From NCBI GenBank assembly GCA_965249175.1, contig OZ252227.1, positions 5,952,001 to 6,016,000 of the forward strand: 64,000 nt of DNA. Reading direction: 5' to 3'. A model generated the notes under the pieces. That model was not told where the DNA came from, searched no databases, and worked only from the letters and a program-made list of their open reading frames with translations. Shown one piece after another: positions 8,605 through 16,892 of the stretch (its first letter is position 1; each line of letters begins with the position of its first letter). The DNA comes from CAZYFH01 sp965249175 (GTDB lineage: Bacteria; Acidobacteriota; Vicinamibacteria; Vicinamibacterales; UBA8438). A program made the position numbers and the translations under genes.

Positions 8605-9771
8605 TCATGGGTCGCGGCTGTCACGGATCGCACGGTCGAGATCCTCGAGCAAATCCTCCACGTCCTCGATGCCAACGGACAGTCGGACGAGGCCGTCCGA
8701 CAGGCCGCCGCGACGGCGCTCCTCTTCCGGCACCGCTGCATGCGTCATGGTGACCGGATGACTCACCAACGACTCGACGCCGCCGAGACTCTCCGCCAGA
8801 GCAAACAGACGGGTCTTCGTCGTGAACCGAACGTTGCGTTCGAGACCGCCAGTCAGCTCCAGAGACACCATCCCCCCGAATCCGGACATTTGGCGAGCGG
8901 CGATCGCATGCCCGGGGTGTGACGCCAGACCCGGATAGCGCACCTGCTCGACGTCCGGGTGGCGCTCCAGAAATCGAGCCACCGCCATTGCGTTAGCGCA
9001 GTGCTCCTTCATTCTGGCCGTCAGCGTTTTGGTCCCTCGCAAGATGAGAAAGCAGTCAAGCGGACCGGGAACGGCACCGATGGCGTTCTGGAGGAACCCG
9101 AGTCGTTCGAACGCGGCTTCATCGCTCGTGATGACTGCGCCGCCAATCAGATCGGAGTGTCCGCCGAGGTATTTCGTCGTGGAGTGCACGACTACGTCGG
9201 CGCCGAGCTCGAGGGGGCGCTGCAGATACGGCGTCGCAAATGTGTTGTCCACGACGACCTGGACGTCGCGCCGATGGGCGACGTCGCACGCCGCGGCGAT
9301 GTCCGTGATCGTGAGCAGCGGGTTGGAGGGCGTTTCGACCCACAGCTGCTTGGTGTTCGGTCGAATCGCCGCCTCGATCGCCCCGGGCCGACCAGACTCA
9401 ACGAAGGCGCACTCCACGCCCAGCTGTCGCCATACCTCGGTGAAGAGCCGGTAGGTGCCGCCATACAGGTCGCGTGCGGCTACGACATGGTCGCCGGGGC
9501 GAAGGAGATGGAGCACGGTGTGCTCAGCCGCCATCCCGCTCGCGAACGCCAGGCCGAAGGCTCCCCCCTCCAGCGACGCGACATTGGCTTCGAGCGCCGC
9601 GCGCGTCGGATTGCCCGTCCGGGAGTACTCGTATCCCTTGTGATCCCCTGGCGCGTCCTGCACGTATGTGGATGTCAGGTAGACGGGTGTCATGATGGCG
9701 CCGGTGGCCGGATCTGGCGCCTGTCCCGCATGAATCGCTCGCGTCGCAAATCTCAGCTTGAAATCTGACAA
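8605..9771 (-). CDS. Cystathionine gamma-lyase / gamma-synthase (PLP Cys/Met metabolism family)
   Basis: 388 residues, full length for the trans-sulfuration PLP family. Key features: YEYSRTGNPTRAALE, FASGMAAEHTVLHLL, the PLP ring-stacking DLYGGTYRLF, VVVDNTFATPYLQ, the Schiff-base Lys200 in HSTTKYLGGHSD, and the C-terminal LVRLSVGIEDVEDLLEDL. These enzymes cleave cystathionine to cysteine, or make it from O-acylhomoserine. The next gene upstream on the strand (9815) is cystathionine beta-synthase, so lyase activity in a homocysteine-to-cysteine route is the better reading. The two are probably one operon with a gap of about 40 bp. Confidence 0.88.
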   Translation of the reverse strand: MSDFKLRFATRAIHAGQAPDPATGAIMTPVYLTSTYVQDAPGDHKGYEYSRTGNPTRAALEANVASLEGGAFGLAFASGMAAEHTVLHLLRPGDHVVAARDLYGGTYRLFTEVWRQLGVECAFVESGRPGAIEAAIRPNTKQLWVETPSNPLLTITDIAAACDVAHRRDVQVVVDNTFATPYLQRPLELGADVVVHSTTKYLGGHSDLIGGAVITSDEAAFERLGFLQNAIGAVPGPLDCFLILRGTKTLTARMKEHCANAMAVARFLERHPDVEQVRYPGLASHPGHAIAARQMSGFGGMVSLELTGGLERNVRFTTKTRLFALAESLGGVESLVSHPVTMTHAAVPEEERRRGGLSDGLVRLSVGIEDVEDLLEDLDRAIRDSRDP

Positions 9772-9814
9772 CCGTGCTCCTCCTTGGAACCCGTCTCAGC
9801 TCAGTGTCGCCGGA

Positions 9815-11191
9815 CTAGTCTGCCGCCTCGGCTAACCCGGCGATCGCATGGACGACGTCGGCCTTCGTGAGAATGTCCAACCTGCCGTCGGGCATGCGCA
9901 CGAAGATCGCTGTCTCGCCATGGAGGAGGCCGCTGATCTGGTCGATGGTCGTCCCCGGCTCGACGGTCGGAAACGGCGGGTCCATGACCTCGTGAACGAC
10001 GCGCTTGCCGAGGTCTTCACCCTGCAGGACCAGCGCGACCAGCCGATCCTCGGACACTGCACCCAGGGGCTCACCGTTGTCGAGCACCGGCAGCTGGGAA
10101 ATATCCAGCGTGTCCATCCGTTGAAGCGCCTCCTGCGCGCTGCCGCCAGGACCCACCGACAGCAGCTCTCTCCCACCCGTCTTGCGCCGCACGCATTCCC
10201 CGGCAGTGAGCCGCACGGCCGGCTCGAGGTAGCGGTTCTCCCGCATCCACTCGTCGCTGTAGACCTTGCTCACATACTGGCGGCCCGTGTCCGGGATGAA
10301 GACGACGACGAAGTCGTCTTTGGTCAACGTCGGGGCGAGCTGCAACGCTGCCCAGACGGCTCCGCCGGCGGAGCCGCCCGCGAAGATGCCCTCCTGTCGC
10401 GCCAACCGGCGCGCCGTCACGAAGCAGTCCCGGTCGGTCACCTGGATGACATCGTCCAGCACATCGAAATCCATGTTCGACGGGAAGATGTCCTCCCCTA
10501 TGCCCTCGACGACGTAGGGGCGCGCCTCGCCGACCGTCCGCTTGTGAAAGAACTCGTGATACAGCGAGCCGACGGGATCTACACCGATGATCTTGACCGT
10601 CGAATTCTTGGTTTTGAGATACCGGCCGACCCCGGTGGCGGTGCCTCCCGTCCCGAGCCCGAGCACGACGTGCGTGACGTGCCCGTCTGAGCTCTCCCAG
10701 ATTTCCGGCCCTGTCGTCTCGTAGTGAGCCTGCGGATTGTTCGGGTTCTCGTATTGATTGGGATAGAACGAGTTCGGGACCTCCTCCGCCAGCTTCTTCG
10801 CGACCGAGTAGTAGGACCGCGGGTCGTCTGGCGTCACGGCCGTTGGGCAGACGATGACCTCGGCGCCCAAGGCCTTGAGCAAGTCGATCTTCTCCCGCGC
10901 CTGCTTGTCGGTGATCGTGAAGATGATCTTGTAGCCACGGACCGCGGCGATGAGCGCCAGCCCCATGCCGGTGTTCCCGCTCGTGCCTTCGATGATCGTG
11001 CCGCCCGGCTCGAGCAAACCCTTCTGCTCCGCGTCGTCGATCATCCGGAGGGCGATCCGGTCTTTGACGCTGCCACCGGGATTCAGATAGTCCACCTTCG
11101 CGTACATAGCTGGCGCAAGCCCTGCCGACAGACGGTGGAGACGCACGAGCGGCGTCCGTCCCACCGCGTCGAGAATGTTGTCGTACTTCAT
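9815..11191 (-). CDS. Cystathionine beta-synthase
   Basis: 458 residues. The N-terminal fold-type II PLP domain has the Schiff-base Lys43 in NPGGSVKDRI, the phosphate loop SGNTGMGLALIA, and GLGTGGTATGVGRYLK. A tandem CBS-domain module fills the last 120 residues (from about 335), as in regulatory CBS enzymes, but without an N-terminal haem domain. The ATG at 11191 follows a GGGGG-rich site. It condenses serine and homocysteine to cystathionine, which the downstream gamma-lyase would convert to cysteine. The reading frame is open upstream of the start, but that part is not homologous. Confidence 0.88.
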   Translation of the reverse strand: MKYDNILDAVGRTPLVRLHRLSAGLAPAMYAKVDYLNPGGSVKDRIALRMIDDAEQKGLLEPGGTIIEGTSGNTGMGLALIAAVRGYKIIFTITDKQAREKIDLLKALGAEVIVCPTAVTPDDPRSYYSVAKKLAEEVPNSFYPNQYENPNNPQAHYETTGPEIWESSDGHVTHVVLGLGTGGTATGVGRYLKTKNSTVKIIGVDPVGSLYHEFFHKRTVGEARPYVVEGIGEDIFPSNMDFDVLDDVIQVTDRDCFVTARRLARQEGIFAGGSAGGAVWAALQLAPTLTKDDFVVVFIPDTGRQYVSKVYSDEWMRENRYLEPAVRLTAGECVRRKTGGRELLSVGPGGSAQEALQRMDTLDISQLPVLDNGEPLGAVSEDRLVALVLQGEDLGKRVVHEVMDPPFPTVEPGTTIDQISGLLHGETAIFVRMPDGRLDILTKADVVHAIAGLAEAAD

Positions 11192-11454
11192 GGCGCTGCC
11201 CCCCGGTCGAGAGTAGAGGACGGACGTAGCACGCGTCGAGTGGCGTGTCGCGACGACTCGGCTGCCTGCGGGACCGTCGCGGTTGGAGGACGGGGCGTCG
11301 TGTGGTCGCTGTATGGCGATCGGGAGGCCTCGACCTCGTGGATGCCTTGGGCGGGCAGAAAGGCCTCCCCGATCGCCACCCGTTTCACGCCGTGCGCGGC
11401 GAGTTGCTCGAGGAGCTCGGGCTTCCAGAGCAAGATCGACCGACTCGGCGACAA
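11188..11454 (-). CDS. Possible small hypothetical ORF overlapping the cystathionine beta-synthase start
   Basis: An open frame of about 88 codons from a TTG at 11454. The first half looks protein-like (ILLWKPELLEQLAAHGVKRV, then AIGEAFLPAQGIHEVEA), while the second half is low complexity. Its TGA overlaps the ATG of the downstream gene as ATGA, a common arrangement for coupled genes. No start codon with a good ribosome site and no family are recognised, so it could equally be non-coding leader or a decayed gene. Confidence 0.3.
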   Translation of the reverse strand: MSPSRSILLWKPELLEQLAAHGVKRVAIGEAFLPAQGIHEVEASRSPYSDHTTPRPPTATVPQAAESSRHATRRVLRPSSTLDRGAAP

Positions 11455-11474
11455 GACGTGACCGCACCGCGCCG

Positions 11475-11678
11475 CTAATCGGACTCCGCCCGCACGGCGA
11501 TCTGAGCGTCGCCGTCGGCATCGATGGCGACCGTCAGAATCATCGGCCGACAGCACACCTGACAATCCTCGACGTACTCCTGCTGCCTGACGGACCTGTC
11601 GACGGCGACCTCGATCGCCTCGCCGCAAGAGGGACAGTGAATGACCTGGCTGTGGGTGCTCGCCTGCCACCTCCGAAT
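11475..11678 (-). CDS. CPxCG cysteine-rich small zinc-ribbon protein
   Basis: A frame of about 67 codons, stop at 11475-11477. It contains VIHCPSCGEAIEVAVD, a central VEDCQVCCRPMIL and ends in a DGDAQIAVRAESD tail. The spacing of two Cys pairs matches the small CPxCG zinc-ribbon proteins found across bacteria, whose function is unknown. No ATG, GTG or TTG lies in frame between the upstream stop and the first Cys pair; only an ATT at 11678-11676 is available. The start is therefore either non-standard or lost to a small error. It sits between the transsulfuration genes and the RelE toxin. Confidence 0.6.
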   Translation of the reverse strand: MRRWQASTHSQVIHCPSCGEAIEVAVDRSVRQQEYVEDCQVCCRPMILTVAIDADGDAQIAVRAESD

Positions 11679-11691
11679 GTCGTCTCAGGAG

Positions 11692-11970
11692 TCAGTACGC
11701 GGAACCGCGGTGCGCCGCGGCGATCATCGACACGACCCGCTCTTCGTCGTCGATCTCATAGAAGAACCGCCAGGCGCCAATGCGGTATCGCCAGGTGTCT
11801 GGCGTGTAGTTCTTTAGCTTACGGACGTGGGGACCGACGTGAGGATGGCGCGTGAGTTGCGGATATACGGTCGCGCGCAGCTTCCTGACGATGTCCCGGT
11901 GACCGGACCTGGCGATGGCCTTGAGGTCGCGAGAGAACTGATCTGTTTCAAAAACCCGATACTCATGCAA
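11692..11970 (-). CDS. RelE/ParE-family toxin
   Basis: 92 residues of the RelE/ParE mRNA-interferase or gyrase-poison fold: an N-terminal MHEYRVFETDQFSRDLKAIA, then HVRKLKNYTPDTWRYRIGAWRFFYEID, and C-terminal AAAHRGSAY. The start overlaps the stop of the upstream antitoxin by 8 bases, a usual arrangement in type II modules. The preserved Arg-rich core suggests an active toxin. The pair sits inside the 3' part of an older NTF2-like gene. Confidence 0.8.
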   Translation of the reverse strand: MHEYRVFETDQFSRDLKAIARSGHRDIVRKLRATVYPQLTRHPHVGPHVRKLKNYTPDTWRYRIGAWRFFYEIDDEERVVSMIAAAHRGSAY

Positions 11971-12205
11971 CGAAGCGGCCCTTGCGCTGGCGCGCCTGGC
12001 GGGAACCGGTTTGCAATCTTCGATTCAACGCTTCGTTGTCGCTGATCTCGGCCATCTCCGCATCGTCGACGAACTGTGATTCGCGGATTCTCGCGAGCGC
12101 AGCAGTCTCGATGAGGTTGGACAGTGGCCGCCGTTCGGCCGCCGCCGCCTCCCTGAACTCGGCATAGACGTCCTCGTCGAGCCGGAGAGTGACCGTTTTT
12201 GGCAT
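11963..12205 (-). CDS. Ribbon-helix-helix antitoxin of the RelE pair
   Basis: 80 residues from the ATG at 12205. MPKTVTLRLDEDVYAEFREA is a ribbon-helix-helix strand and helix, followed by AERRPLSNLIETAAL, the second helix. The acidic C-terminal half would wrap the toxin. The frame is open further upstream, but that portion belongs to the NTF2-like remnant. It presumably represses its own promoter, although no clear palindrome is visible within 60 bp upstream. Confidence 0.75.
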   Translation of the reverse strand: MPKTVTLRLDEDVYAEFREAAAAERRPLSNLIETAALARIRESQFVDDAEMAEISDNEALNRRLQTGSRQARQRKGRFVA

Positions 12206-12229
12206 GAAGTCTCCTGTATTCGTTTCTAT

Positions 12230-12609
12230 TCTAACGTGTTCTCGGCCGGCGCCAAGCAGTCGTCGGAGCGCGCCTCGAAGCCGCTCGACGGCCGGCGGCC
12301 CACCTTCGTCGATGCGCATCTGCCCGCTCGCCAAGCGAAAATGCGGGTAGTGCAGGGTGGCGCTCCAGGCCTCGGCGTCGTAGGCATTGAACGCCGTCAT
12401 GAGTCGTCGAGCACCGAGAGGGCGGCTTGCTCGGCTTGCGCGCGGTCAAACTCTTGGGCCGCGAGCGACGACATATGGTGGCAGGTCTGGCGATCAGCCA
12501 TCCGGTCCTCGATGGATCCGCTCTCAGCCTCAGCCGCCCCATACCATGCCCAACCAAGCACCGCGAGCGCCACCGTGACGCGGGTGCGTGACCCGTTGAT
12601 GAATCGCAT
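12230..12609 (-). pseudogene. Broken exported NTF2-like / SnoaL-like protein
   Basis: The ATG at 12609 follows an AGGAGG site and opens a signal peptide (residues 1-27, ending AAEA). The first frame ends LSVLDDS with a stop at 12397. The next frame, overlapping by ATGA, continues MTAFNAYDAEAWSATLHYPH then FRLASGQMRI, the classic NTF2-like pattern, so a one-base change near 12399 probably splits one gene. The sequence then runs into the antitoxin instead of the rest of the domain, so the 3' part is also missing. Loss of the end may date from arrival of the toxin-antitoxin pair. Confidence 0.55.
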
Positions 12610-12648
12610 CGATGGCTCCTCCTGGCCGGTTGTGCTCCGCGCCGGCGC

Positions 12649-14154
12649 CTACACCGGGTGGTCTTCCGCCAGCTCTTTCACGAGCGAGACCGACATGAAC
12701 ACACCAACAAACAGAATCGGCAACGAGGCCACAAGGGTTGCGGTCTGCAGCACTCTCAGCCCGCCAACGAACATCAGGGTCAGCGGCAGGAGGGTGAGGG
12801 CGACCGCCCAGAACACGCGATGCCAGCGCGGCGGATCGTCGCCGGGCGCCAGGCGACGGGTGGCAGCGGCCGCGAGCGTGTAGGACGCCGAGTCGTAGGT
12901 CGTCGCGGCAAAGACGATCGTCACCAGGCAGAAGACGCCGACCATGAGCCACGCGGCGGGCATCTGATCGAGCGTGGCCACGATGGCGGCCGGGGCCCCC
13001 ACGGCATCGAGCACCTGCAACACGTCCAGCGCGCCCGTTAGCTGGAGATGCAGGCTGTAGTTCCCCAGGACCATGAAGAACAGCGCGCCGCCCAACGTAC
13101 CCCATCCGACCATGCCGAGAATGACTTGGCGAATGGTGCGGCCTCGCGAGATGCGGGTGACGAACAGACCGACGAACGGGCCGTAGGCGATCCACCAGGC
13201 CCAGTAGAAGATCGTCCAGCTCTCCACGAAGCCTGAGTTGGCGAACGGCTCGGTCCAGCTGTTCATGCGGACGAACTCCGAGACCAGCAGGCCGACGCTG
13301 TTGAGTGAGGTCTCGACGAGAAACACGACCGGCCCGACGGCGACCACGACGGCGAGCAACACGAGCGCGAGCACGACGTTGACGTCGCTGAGGCGCTTGA
13401 TGCCCCGGTTGATCCCAAACCAGACGCTCGTACCGAAGATTGCGACGGACAGCCCAACGACGACGACCTCGAGGCCGAAGGAGTTCGCGACGCCGGTCAA
13501 GCGGCTGATGCACGCGGCGATCAACGGCGTCGAGAACCCGAGAGACGAGCCCGCGCCGCCGAGCAGGGCGAGCATGAACAGCCCGTCGATGACGCGCGCG
13601 CTGCGCGTTTCCTGGCGCCCGCCGAGGAAATAGTGACAACTCGCGCTGAAGCGCAGGTGCGTCAGACGCTTGGTGTAATACGGGTACGCGATCGCGATCG
13701 TGGGCAGGCAGTAGAAACACCACGCCGTCGGGCCCCAGTGAAAGATGCCGTAGGTCGATGCCCACGCGGCCGCCTCAGCGGAGCGCGCCTCGGCGCCGAA
13801 CGGAGGCGCGTCGAAGTAGTACGCCCACTCAATCGGCGCCCACGCGAGCAAACCTGCGCCGATGCCTGCGCAGAACAACATCGCGACCCAGCTGTAGGTC
13901 GAGTACTCGGGTGGCGCGTCGTCCACGCCGAGCACGACCGACCCATGACGCCCGAACGCCAGCCATGCCAGGAGCGCCGTCGTACCGATGCCGGCCAGCA
14001 GGTAGGCAAAGCCCAGCCTGCCGGCGATGAGGTCATAGCCGCGTTCCAGCAACCGGCCCCCGGCGTCAGGGAACGCGGCAAGCGGCACGCAGACGAAGAC
14101 GATGATCCCGAGACACGCCCCGAAGCTGGGCCAGTCGACCTGACGCTGCTCCAT
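12649..14154 (-). CDS. BCCT-family (choline/betaine/carnitine) transporter
   Basis: 501 residues with about 12 hydrophobic helices. Family signatures are the glycine stretch FCAGIGAGLLAWAPIEWAYY, the tail-loop FGINRGIKRLSDVN, and the Trp-rich helix FYWAWWIAYGPFVGLFVTRI followed by SRGRTIR. BCCT carriers take up trimethylammonium compounds by Na+ or H+ symport, or by exchange. The GIGAGLLAWAPIEWA region resembles carnitine and betaine carriers, but the substrate cannot be settled. A PQQ dehydrogenase gene lies just upstream on the same strand. Confidence 0.85.
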   Translation of the reverse strand: MEQRQVDWPSFGACLGIIVFVCVPLAAFPDAGGRLLERGYDLIAGRLGFAYLLAGIGTTALLAWLAFGRHGSVVLGVDDAPPEYSTYSWVAMLFCAGIGAGLLAWAPIEWAYYFDAPPFGAEARSAEAAAWASTYGIFHWGPTAWCFYCLPTIAIAYPYYTKRLTHLRFSASCHYFLGGRQETRSARVIDGLFMLALLGGAGSSLGFSTPLIAACISRLTGVANSFGLEVVVVGLSVAIFGTSVWFGINRGIKRLSDVNVVLALVLLAVVVAVGPVVFLVETSLNSVGLLVSEFVRMNSWTEPFANSGFVESWTIFYWAWWIAYGPFVGLFVTRISRGRTIRQVILGMVGWGTLGGALFFMVLGNYSLHLQLTGALDVLQVLDAVGAPAAIVATLDQMPAAWLMVGVFCLVTIVFAATTYDSASYTLAAAATRRLAPGDDPPRWHRVFWAVALTLLPLTLMFVGGLRVLQTATLVASLPILFVGVFMSVSLVKELAEDHPV

Positions 14155-14187
14155 CAGTCAGGCGGGGCCGCGGCGTGGGGCCGGCGG

Positions 14188-15918
14188 CTACTCAACGCGA
14201 CCGCCCAGCGTGAAGACGAAGATCGCGTGGCCCCCGGCGGTCGGACGATTCTTTTCCGGTGTCAGCTGACCGGAGATGCCGCTCCACATCGACGGATCCG
14301 TGCCGACGGGAACGGCCAGGTACTGACGGCCGTCCACGGCATAGGTAATCGGAAACCCGGAGACGGAGCTCGGCAGTCGTGTCTGGAACACGATCTCGCC
14401 CGACGCCGCGTCGTGGACATACAGGTTCCGGTCCCAGTCGCCGACGATCACGAGGCCGCCGCCGGTGGTCAGCGCCGGGCTATCGATCGCCGTGCGGGTG
14501 CGGTGGCGCCAGAGCACGTTTCCGTCGACGCCAATGGCGATGAGCTCGCCGACGCCGTCCGGCCGGGCCGGATGCATGATGTGCTCCCGGCGCGACACGC
14601 CAACACCGCCGCCCCCCTCGACGCGCTCGGGACCCGGTCCGAACGTCGTCCGCTCGCAGCTCACGATCAGCGGCACGTAGAAGGCCTCGGTCTCCGGGTG
14701 ATACGCCATCGCCCGCCAGCTCTTGAATCCGGCGACGCTCGGGCAGAACTCCAACTCGACGCCCTCTTGCGGAATCATGCCGGGGCGATACGTGATATCC
14801 CCCGTGTTCGGGTGCACATCGAGAATCGTCTGGTAACCGAGATCATGGGCGGCCCGGAACCGACCGGTCGTGCGGTCGAGCTCCCACAGAATTCCCAGCT
14901 TGCCCATCTTGAAGAGCGATCGCCGCCCGTCGTGATCGACGAGCAGGTTTTCGAACGTCTCGTCCATGTCGTGGGTTTCGCCGGGGAGGAGCTGGTTGTA
15001 CCAGACGATGTCGCCGGTGTCCGGATCGAGCGCCAGCACGCTGTTGGTGTAGAGGGCGTCACCGGAATGCCCGCGTTGAAACCGCGCCCACGGTTTCGCC
15101 TGCGCGGTCGCCCAATAGATCAGGTTGGTGCGCGGATCGTAGCTGCCGGCGGTCCAGCTATCGCCGCCGATCCGGAACATCAGCGGCGTATCACCCCATG
15201 TGTCACCACCCGGCTCGCCCGGCCGGGCCACGGTCGACGTGCGCCACGCCTCCTCGCCGGTCAATGCATCTCGAGCCGAGATGAAGCAGGGGGCTTCCTT
15301 GGCCTCGTGGTAGCGGTCGCAGCCGTTCGTGCTCGCCACGACGTTGCCCCGGACGATGATCGCGCCGGCCGTATACCGGAACCCGAGCCGGTAGTCGGCG
15401 CCGGCGACATTCCAGACGACATCACCCGTGCGCGCATCGAGCGCGACGATGTGCGCGTCGAACGTTGTGAGGTAGATCTTGTCGTCGTAGATGGCGAGAT
15501 TGCGGGCGGTGACAATCCCTCGCAGATCGTCGGATTCATGCTCATGACGGTAGCGCCACCGCAGCTCGCCCGTGACCGCGTCGAGTGCCTCGACGACACC
15601 GAAGGGACTAGCGACATACATGACCCCGTCGTAGACCAGCGGGTTCGGCTCGGGTCGTCCCTCGGAACTGACGGCCCACGACCATGCCAGGCGCAGGTCA
15701 TCCGCGTTCTGCGTGTTGATCTGGTCCAGCGGGCTGTATCCCCACCCGTCGAGCGTCCGCCGCCAGTTGATCCAGTCGGCCGGATCCGGATCCAGCAGCA
15801 TCGCATCCGTGACCGGAGTGAACGCCGGCTCCTGCGCGCCGGCCGGCCCGCTTGCGCCAGCGATGATGCCGACGAGCACGATTCCCGCGAACACGTGTCG
15901 ACGCCAATTCGAAGTCAT
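14188..15918 (-). CDS. Exported PQQ-dependent alcohol dehydrogenase-type quinoprotein
   Basis: 576 residues from the ATG at 15918 with a Sec signal ending GPAGA. The mature part has the eight-bladed quinoprotein pattern: WINWRRTLDGWGYSPLDQIN, repeated AxDAxTGxxxW blade ends (ALDAVTGELRW, ALDARTGDVVW, ALDPDTGDIVW), GDTWGDTP, and the catalytic-type Asp in GSYDPRTN. There is no C-terminal cytochrome c domain. The adjacent Cys-Cys of methanol dehydrogenases is replaced by a GCDRYHEAKEAPCFI pair. PQQ synthesis genes are not in the window. A 32-codon ORF with a strong ribosome site lies just upstream. Confidence 0.85.
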   Translation of the reverse strand: MTSNWRRHVFAGIVLVGIIAGASGPAGAQEPAFTPVTDAMLLDPDPADWINWRRTLDGWGYSPLDQINTQNADDLRLAWSWAVSSEGRPEPNPLVYDGVMYVASPFGVVEALDAVTGELRWRYRHEHESDDLRGIVTARNLAIYDDKIYLTTFDAHIVALDARTGDVVWNVAGADYRLGFRYTAGAIIVRGNVVASTNGCDRYHEAKEAPCFISARDALTGEEAWRTSTVARPGEPGGDTWGDTPLMFRIGGDSWTAGSYDPRTNLIYWATAQAKPWARFQRGHSGDALYTNSVLALDPDTGDIVWYNQLLPGETHDMDETFENLLVDHDGRRSLFKMGKLGILWELDRTTGRFRAAHDLGYQTILDVHPNTGDITYRPGMIPQEGVELEFCPSVAGFKSWRAMAYHPETEAFYVPLIVSCERTTFGPGPERVEGGGGVGVSRREHIMHPARPDGVGELIAIGVDGNVLWRHRTRTAIDSPALTTGGGLVIVGDWDRNLYVHDAASGEIVFQTRLPSSVSGFPITYAVDGRQYLAVPVGTDPSMWSGISGQLTPEKNRPTAGGHAIFVFTLGGRVE

Positions 15919-15944
15919 GACTGCAGTCCCCCCACAGCGCGAAT

Positions 15945-16043
15945 TCAGTGCGCCACCGTGAACGGCGTGGTCGCGAGCTGGTCGTCCCACCAGACCATGA
16001 AGAGCCCGCCCTGCTGCGACATGTCGACGAAGCCGCCTCGCAT
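15945..16043 (-). CDS. 32-residue small ORF upstream of the PQQ dehydrogenase
   Basis: The ATG at 16043 has AGGAGG five bases before it, the best ribosome site in this neighbourhood. The product is 32 residues, Gln-Gly and Trp-rich in the middle (MSQQGGLFMVWWDDQL), with no signal peptide or helix long enough for a membrane anchor. It ends 26 bp before the PQQ dehydrogenase start. It could be a leader peptide, a real small protein, or the tail of a decayed gene. It does not have the Glu-x3-Tyr core of PqqA. Confidence 0.4.
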   Translation of the reverse strand: MRGGFVDMSQQGGLFMVWWDDQLATTPFTVAH

Positions 16044-16130
16044 CTGCCCTCCTCGTGGGGAAACCACCGCTGATTATGCCATTGCGTCCGGGCACCTCGG
16101 ACGACCCCCGGATAGAATCCGGCGAGCGAC

Positions 16131-16892
16131 GTGTCTGGGGACCAGGCGGTACCGCCGTTCTTCTGGGAGCTCCATCGTGGACTCCCCCGGCAGGGTCCGG
16201 GCGACAACGCGTCCACTGGACGGGCGTTCGGCTCGGTCGGCCCGCTCCCGCCCCGGCCCGTGGTGGTGGACGTCGGCTGCGGCCCTGGCATGCAGACGCT
16301 GGAGCTCGCTCGCCTCCTGCACAGCCGAGTCGTTGCCCTGGACACCCACGCACCGTTTCTCCGCGAGCTGACTGCGCGCGCCGCTGACGTTGGCGTGGCC
16401 GAGCATGTCACAACACTCCTCGGGGATGCGCGCCACCTGCCCGTCTTGACGAACACGGTCGACCTGCTGTGGAGCGAGGGGGCCATCTACATCGTCGGCT
16501 TCGAACGGGGTCTTCGCACGTGGCGCCCCGCGCTCCGGTCAGACGGCGTGGTAGCGGTCAGCGAGGCCGCCTGGTTACGGGCCGGTGCGCCTGACGAGCT
16601 CCGGCGCTTCTGGGAGGAGGGGTATCCGGCGATGGTCGGTCGCGAGGACAACGCGCGCACGGCGGAGCAGTGCGGCTATCGGGTCCTGGACCAGTTCACC
16701 CTTCCGGCCGACGCCTGGTGGACCGACTACTACGACCCGCTCGTCGACAGGGTGGAGGAGGCGCGTGCCTGCCATGCCGTCGACGAGCAGGCCGGCGCGG
16801 TGCTGGATGCCGAGGAGCTGGAAATCGACATGTTCCGCAAGTATCACGACTACTACGGGTACGTCTTCTACGTGCTGAAGCGGGAGGATTAG
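16131..16892 (+). CDS. Class I SAM-dependent methyltransferase
   Basis: 253 residues from a GTG at 16131. Motif I is VVVDVGCGPGMQTLELARLL, followed by an acidic VALDTHAPF (end of strand 2) and LLGDARHLPV, so S-adenosylmethionine binding is secure. The C-terminal YHDYYGYVFYVLKR is typical of UbiE-like small-molecule methyltransferases. The gene is isolated: it is divergent from the PQQ gene and abuts the stop of a convergent gene. The substrate is unknown. Confidence 0.8.
   Translation: MSGDQAVPPFFWELHRGLPRQGPGDNASTGRAFGSVGPLPPRPVVVDVGCGPGMQTLELARLLHSRVVALDTHAPFLRELTARAADVGVAEHVTTLLGDARHLPVLTNTVDLLWSEGAIYIVGFERGLRTWRPALRSDGVVAVSEAAWLRAGAPDELRRFWEEGYPAMVGREDNARTAEQCGYRVLDQFTLPADAWWTDYYDPLVDRVEEARACHAVDEQAGAVLDAEELEIDMFRKYHDYYGYVFYVLKRED

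Noticed and set aside
13633..16371. A 912-codon open frame on the plus strand opposite the PQQ dehydrogenase and BCCT genes
   Set aside because: It spans two genes of clear family on the minus strand and has the composition of an antisense high-GC frame.
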